DNA from: Alkalicoccus halolimnae
GTDB taxonomy: Bacteria > Bacillota > Bacilli > Bacillales > Salisediminibacteriaceae
DNA length: 64,000 bases
Direction of reading: 5' to 3'
Assembly (NCBI RefSeq): GCF_008014775.2
Contig: NZ_CP144914.1
Location: 3,224,001 to 3,288,000 of the forward strand
The position numbers were made by a program, and so were the translations under genes. Each line of letters opens with the position of its first letter. Within the stretch, counting starts at the first letter, position 1. Of the stretch, positions 60,767 through 64,000 are shown in pieces. The notes beneath the pieces were generated by a model. The model did no database searches and was not told the DNA's origin. It saw only the letters and a list, made by a program, of their open reading frames with translations.

Positions 60767-63162
60767 AGTTCCTCCTCCTTTAAAGTAACAACCGGTCCTT
60801 CCGCAAGGCTGTCGTTTATGAAAATTTTACGTTTTTCCCCAACTGGAAATGCAAACGTAATCGTCCGGTAAGGAAGTGGGAATTCTCCTTCTGCTCCGGT
60901 AGTTACCTGTATTTCCTTGTCTGATGATTTCATCGTAATTTTCCATTTACAATGGCCGCTTTCTGTTTTATAAGAAGTGGAATGGCCATCATCTTCAAAT
61001 AATACCGCTGTAGATTCCTGCTCTTTTTTCGCAGGGAAACAATGAAGAGTCCGATTCTCCTCCATCTTATCAAATGTTATTTTTCCTTCATTACGTGGAA
61101 TAACACTTCCAGCCTGGGCAAATAAAATGGGTTGATCCAGTGGAGCAGGTTCTTCATAACTGCCCGGACTGTAATACTCTCCGGTATAAAAATGGTACCA
61201 TCCAGCATCGTTCTCAGGGAGGTAGCATTTGATGGAGCGGGCTCCTTCTTCTGTCACTGGATAAACAAGCAGATCGTTCCCCAGCATGTAACTGTCTGTA
61301 TCTTTAAACGTATTTTCATCATTTTCAAATGAAAAGAAGGTCGGCTTTATTAAAGGTTCATATTTTTCCGATGCCAGATAAAGCAGGGAATACAAATATG
61401 GAATAAACCTGACGCGCTCTTTCATTAAAAAACGGACCGATTCTATAATATCTGGATACATCCATGGCACATTGACGGATTTATCTTCATTCCAGGAGTG
61501 AATAGTAAACCTTGGATGGAAAATTCCCTGCTGAATCCAACGCAGAAACAGTTCCCTCGAAGGAGCTTGGCCGGCAAAACCTCCTACGTCATGTCCGATG
61601 TTGTAAATACCCGAAATAGAAAGTCCCAAGCCTGTGCGCAGGTTATATTTTAATGATTCCCATGAAGTATAATTGTCCCCAGTCCAGGTTTGAGCGTACC
61701 GCTGCATGCCGGGTGCTCCTGAACGAGAAATTACATATGGTCTTTCCCCTGGATGGTATTCCGACTGAGCTTCGAAGGAAGCTTTCATCATCAGAAGCGG
61801 CTGTACCGGCCTGATGAGCGATAAAGGCAGCGGGTTCCCGAATCCATGGGCTATAACAGAAGGGTGCCACGCTTCGAATTCATTGTTATCATTCCAGGTA
61901 GAAGTTATACCTATACTCAATAATTGTTCCGTAACTTGGCTCTTCCACCATTGCTGTGTAGACGGATTCGTAAAATCCAGATAGGCTCCTTTTTCGTCCC
62001 AAAACTGGACGATTTCTTCTTCATTCGTCTCCTTATTTTTAAGAAACAACTCTTTTTCTTTTGCTTCTTGATATTTCGGATGATCAATGAGCATAGCTGG
62101 TTTTATGTTTGCACTAAAGCGAATTCCCGCCTCCTTAAATGATTCCACAAGTTTTTGAGGATCCGGAAACTTTTCTTTGTTCCAGTTGAATACATATCGC
62201 TTATCACCTATCGACGTATATCCGGAAGAAAGCTGAAAAGAATCGCACGGAATATCATATCGGCGGCAGTCGTCCAAAAATTGCTGCAGCTGCTCTTGTG
62301 CATTGTCCGCATCTGTATAAGTCATCGTAGATCCAGAATAGCCGAGGCTCCATTTTGGTCCAAAGAAAGTCTTTCCCGTCAGCCAACTAAACGTCTTTGT
62401 TATATCAGAGAGAGCTTCTCCTCCAATAAAGTAGTAATCAAGTTCTCCTCCTTCTGCCTGAAAAGAACGAAACAAACCGTGGTACTGGTCTAATTCTTTT
62501 CCCATATCAAAACTGCAGGTAGACGTATTATCATAAAACATTCCATAAACGTGATCCGGATTTTTCACCATGAAAAAGGGCACATGCTTATAGAGAGGAT
62601 CTGTTTTAAGGGGATCATAGCCCATTGCATCCAAGTTCCTCATTTGCAGCTTTTCACCCTTCTTATTCAGCATTCCGGTTTTTTCACCAAAACCATAAAA
62701 TGCTTCGTTTGGAGAACGTTCCATGTAATGCTGAATACCACTTCCTAATTTCCTGTCCCAGTTATAAGCCTGCGTATTCCGGTCTTTCGCAAGCATAGTC
62801 CATTCCTGCGTCTTCCTGCTGTACTCGTACCAGCTGAACAACCCATTATTTTTTGAAACGACCGCTTTTAATCCAGTGGTTTCAATACTGAAATTTTCAT
62901 TATTATCTTTAACGGTAAATGCTGTCTTTGCAAAAGAGGACACATCCAACCGTTCCCTCCCGGCAGCCGGAATATCTTCCATCCCGGGAGCTGTCAGCCA
63001 GGTTTTGTCTAGCTGAAGCCCTTCTTCCGGAACAAAAATAACTCGAAATAATTTCTCACCAAGAACGTAAATTTTTACCGTATGATCTGATACCGGATTC
63101 TTAAATTGAACACCTTGACCAAACGATTCGATTTCAATGTATTCCGATGCAGATGGTTTCAT
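60760..63162 (-). CDS. Glycoside hydrolase family 31 (alpha-glucosidase/alpha-xylosidase type)
   Basis: The protein has 800 residues, ATG 63160-63162 after GGAGGTAG. It has an N-terminal beta-sandwich (FYGFGEKTGMLNKKGEKLQM), then a barrel with FGPKWSLGYSGSTMTYTDAD, DIPCDSFQLSSGYTSIGDKR, TSTWNDNNEFEAW (nucleophile Asp) and YAQTWTGDNYTSWESLKYNL (acid/base Asp), and a C-terminal beta region. No signal peptide, so it acts on imported oligosaccharide. In this operon it may release glucuronate from alpha-linked aldobiuronic or methylglucuronoxylan-type oligomers taken up by the TRAP system; specificity is not determinable. It overlaps uxaC by 7 bases. Confidence 0.92.
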   Translation of the reverse strand: MKPSASEYIEIESFGQGVQFKNPVSDHTVKIYVLGEKLFRVIFVPEEGLQLDKTWLTAPGMEDIPAAGRERLDVSSFAKTAFTVKDNNENFSIETTGLKAVVSKNNGLFSWYEYSRKTQEWTMLAKDRNTQAYNWDRKLGSGIQHYMERSPNEAFYGFGEKTGMLNKKGEKLQMRNLDAMGYDPLKTDPLYKHVPFFMVKNPDHVYGMFYDNTSTCSFDMGKELDQYHGLFRSFQAEGGELDYYFIGGEALSDITKTFSWLTGKTFFGPKWSLGYSGSTMTYTDADNAQEQLQQFLDDCRRYDIPCDSFQLSSGYTSIGDKRYVFNWNKEKFPDPQKLVESFKEAGIRFSANIKPAMLIDHPKYQEAKEKELFLKNKETNEEEIVQFWDEKGAYLDFTNPSTQQWWKSQVTEQLLSIGITSTWNDNNEFEAWHPSVIAHGFGNPLPLSLIRPVQPLLMMKASFEAQSEYHPGERPYVISRSGAPGMQRYAQTWTGDNYTSWESLKYNLRTGLGLSISGIYNIGHDVGGFAGQAPSRELFLRWIQQGIFHPRFTIHSWNEDKSVNVPWMYPDIIESVRFLMKERVRFIPYLYSLLYLASEKYEPLIKPTFFSFENDENTFKDTDSYMLGNDLLVYPVTEEGARSIKCYLPENDAGWYHFYTGEYYSPGSYEEPAPLDQPILFAQAGSVIPRNEGKITFDKMEENRTLHCFPAKKEQESTAVLFEDDGHSTSYKTESGHCKWKITMKSSDKEIQVTTGAEGEFPLPYRTITFAFPVGEKRKIFINDSLAEGPVVTLKEEELC

Positions 63163-63177
63163 TTTCTACTACCTCCT

Positions 63178-64000
63178 TTAGAGCAATCCTAATAGCTCTG
63201 GAATTATTAAACTGATCTGCGGGATGAACACTACCATCGCTAAAAGAATAATCAGTACAGTGAATATTTTTATAAGAGTCGGAATAACTGCTTCTATCGT
63301 GACTCCACCTACGCTGCACCCTACAAATAAAGCGCTGCCGACAGGAGGTGTCATAATACCGATAGCTAAATTGAAAACCATAATGATTCCAAAATGTACG
63401 GGATCCACCCCTATCGTAGTAACAATCGGCAGGAAGATGGGTGTGAATATCAAAATAGCAGGAGTTAAATCCATAAATGTGCCAATGACGAGCAGTGTAA
63501 ACATAATAATTAACAGAATTACTATTTCATTCTGAGATACTCCTAAAATCGCATCACTTATTGCATTTGGAATTCTTGTCACAGCCATAGCCCATGACAT
63601 GACGGAGGAAGCACCTACAAGAAATAAGACAATACCTGTCATTACTACTGTTTCTCTCATTATTTTAGGTACATCACTGAACTTAAGGCTTTTATATACA
63701 ATCGCTAAGATCAAGGAGTAAAGGACAGCAACCGCAGCACCTTCTGTAGCTGTGAATATACCTCCTACGATTCCCCCAATAACTACCACGATCATAAAAA
63801 GACTCGGTACAGCCTGCAAAATAACGCTGAACTTTTCTCTTAGAGGAAGCGTAACCTGAGTTTTGTAATCTTCTTTTTTGGCTATTCTGTAAGCTACGAA
63901 CATAACTCCAAGCCCCATTAAAATACCAGGCAGGTAGCCGGCCATAAATAATGCCGAAATAGAAGTTCCTCCGCTGACAAGAGAGTAAATAATTAACGCT
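63178..64000 (-). CDS. TRAP transporter large permease (DctM type), 5' part beyond window
   Basis: The last 273 codons are visible; the gene enters from the right edge and the frame is open to base 64000. Helices and motifs of DctM are clear: AGYLPGILMGLGVMFVAYRI, FSVILQAVPSLFMIVVVIGG, GIVGGIFTATEGAAVAVLYS, ITPPVGSALFVGCSVGG and EAVIPTLIKIFTVLIILLAM. TRAP transporters take up organic acids with a periplasmic-type binding protein. As first visible gene of the uxa/uxu operon it probably imports glucuronate or an aldobiuronate; its DctP and DctQ partners should lie to the right. Confidence 0.93.
   Translation of the reverse strand, partial: ALIIYSLVSGGTSISALFMAGYLPGILMGLGVMFVAYRIAKKEDYKTQVTLPLREKFSVILQAVPSLFMIVVVIGGIVGGIFTATEGAAVAVLYSLILAIVYKSLKFSDVPKIMRETVVMTGIVLFLVGASSVMSWAMAVTRIPNAISDAILGVSQNEIVILLIIMFTLLVIGTFMDLTPAILIFTPIFLPIVTTIGVDPVHFGIIMVFNLAIGIMTPPVGSALFVGCSVGGVTIEAVIPTLIKIFTVLIILLAMVVFIPQISLIIPELLGLL

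Noticed and set aside
1..64000. tRNA, rRNA, transposase or integrase genes
   Set aside because: None seen on reading both strands; the repeats present have no coding capacity and I found no attachment-site duplication.

Overview
The window looks like chromosomal DNA of a Gram-positive, probably haloalkaliphilic member of the Bacillaceae. Ribosome binding sites are strong and Bacillus-like (AAAGGAGG types), GTG and TTG starts are common, intrinsic terminators are typical of Firmicutes, and many extracellular proteins are strongly acidic. Gene content agrees: poly-gamma-glutamate synthesis, S-layer-homology and VanZ proteins, TcaA-like and YdaT/YdhG-like proteins. I saw no rRNA, tRNA, transposase or CRISPR array.

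Bases 1-31,000 are almost entirely minus strand and devoted to the cell envelope. From 16.8 kb down to 1 kb runs a polymer locus. It encodes a sugar-transfer-type ATP-grasp, a GT4 and two GT2 glycosyltransferases, a TagG-like permease with a tandem double-NBD TagH-like ATPase, a TupA-like ATP-grasp, three tandem cyanophycin-synthetase-like ATP-grasp paralogues and an alpha/alpha-toroid protein; a truncated CapA-like protein follows. Further right lie an SLH protein, a UDP-glucuronate 4-epimerase type enzyme, two odd membrane-anchored deacetylase-like proteins, VanZ, galU and ugd (UDP-glucuronate supply), and a complete pgsB-pgsC-pgsA-ggt operon ending in a small RodZ-C-domain-like protein. Glucuronate supply plus amino-acid ligases plus polyglutamate synthesis suggests a teichuronopeptide-like acidic wall polymer, as known in alkaliphilic Bacillus halodurans.

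Bases 31,000-44,000 are mostly plus strand: a winged-helix regulator, a GH2 glycosidase and a GPH-type sugar symporter; then a second gamma-glutamyltransferase-like gene, a convergent Lrp/AsnC regulator, a split chromate transporter pair, and a tripartite tricarboxylate transporter (tctC-tctB-tctA).

Bases 44,000-55,600 are mixed: YdaT-like and YdhG-like small genes (the latter apparently starting at ATT), a peroxiredoxin-like gene with an in-frame TGA exactly where the active-site cysteine belongs (candidate selenoprotein), divergent zinc-ribbon membrane genes, a degenerate GGDEF-EAL protein, a primase-helicase of the TOTE type and a Fic/Doc toxin pair.

Bases 55,800-64,000 (minus strand) form a hexuronate catabolic operon: TRAP transporter, GH31 glycosidase, uxaC, uxuA, an SDR mannonate oxidoreductase, kdgA and kdgK. 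The organism therefore seems able both to build and to consume glucuronate.

Intergenic DNA carries at least three repeat types: three arrays of a 21-bp unit, one array of a different 20-21-bp unit, and four to six copies of a dispersed element of about 150-180 bp.
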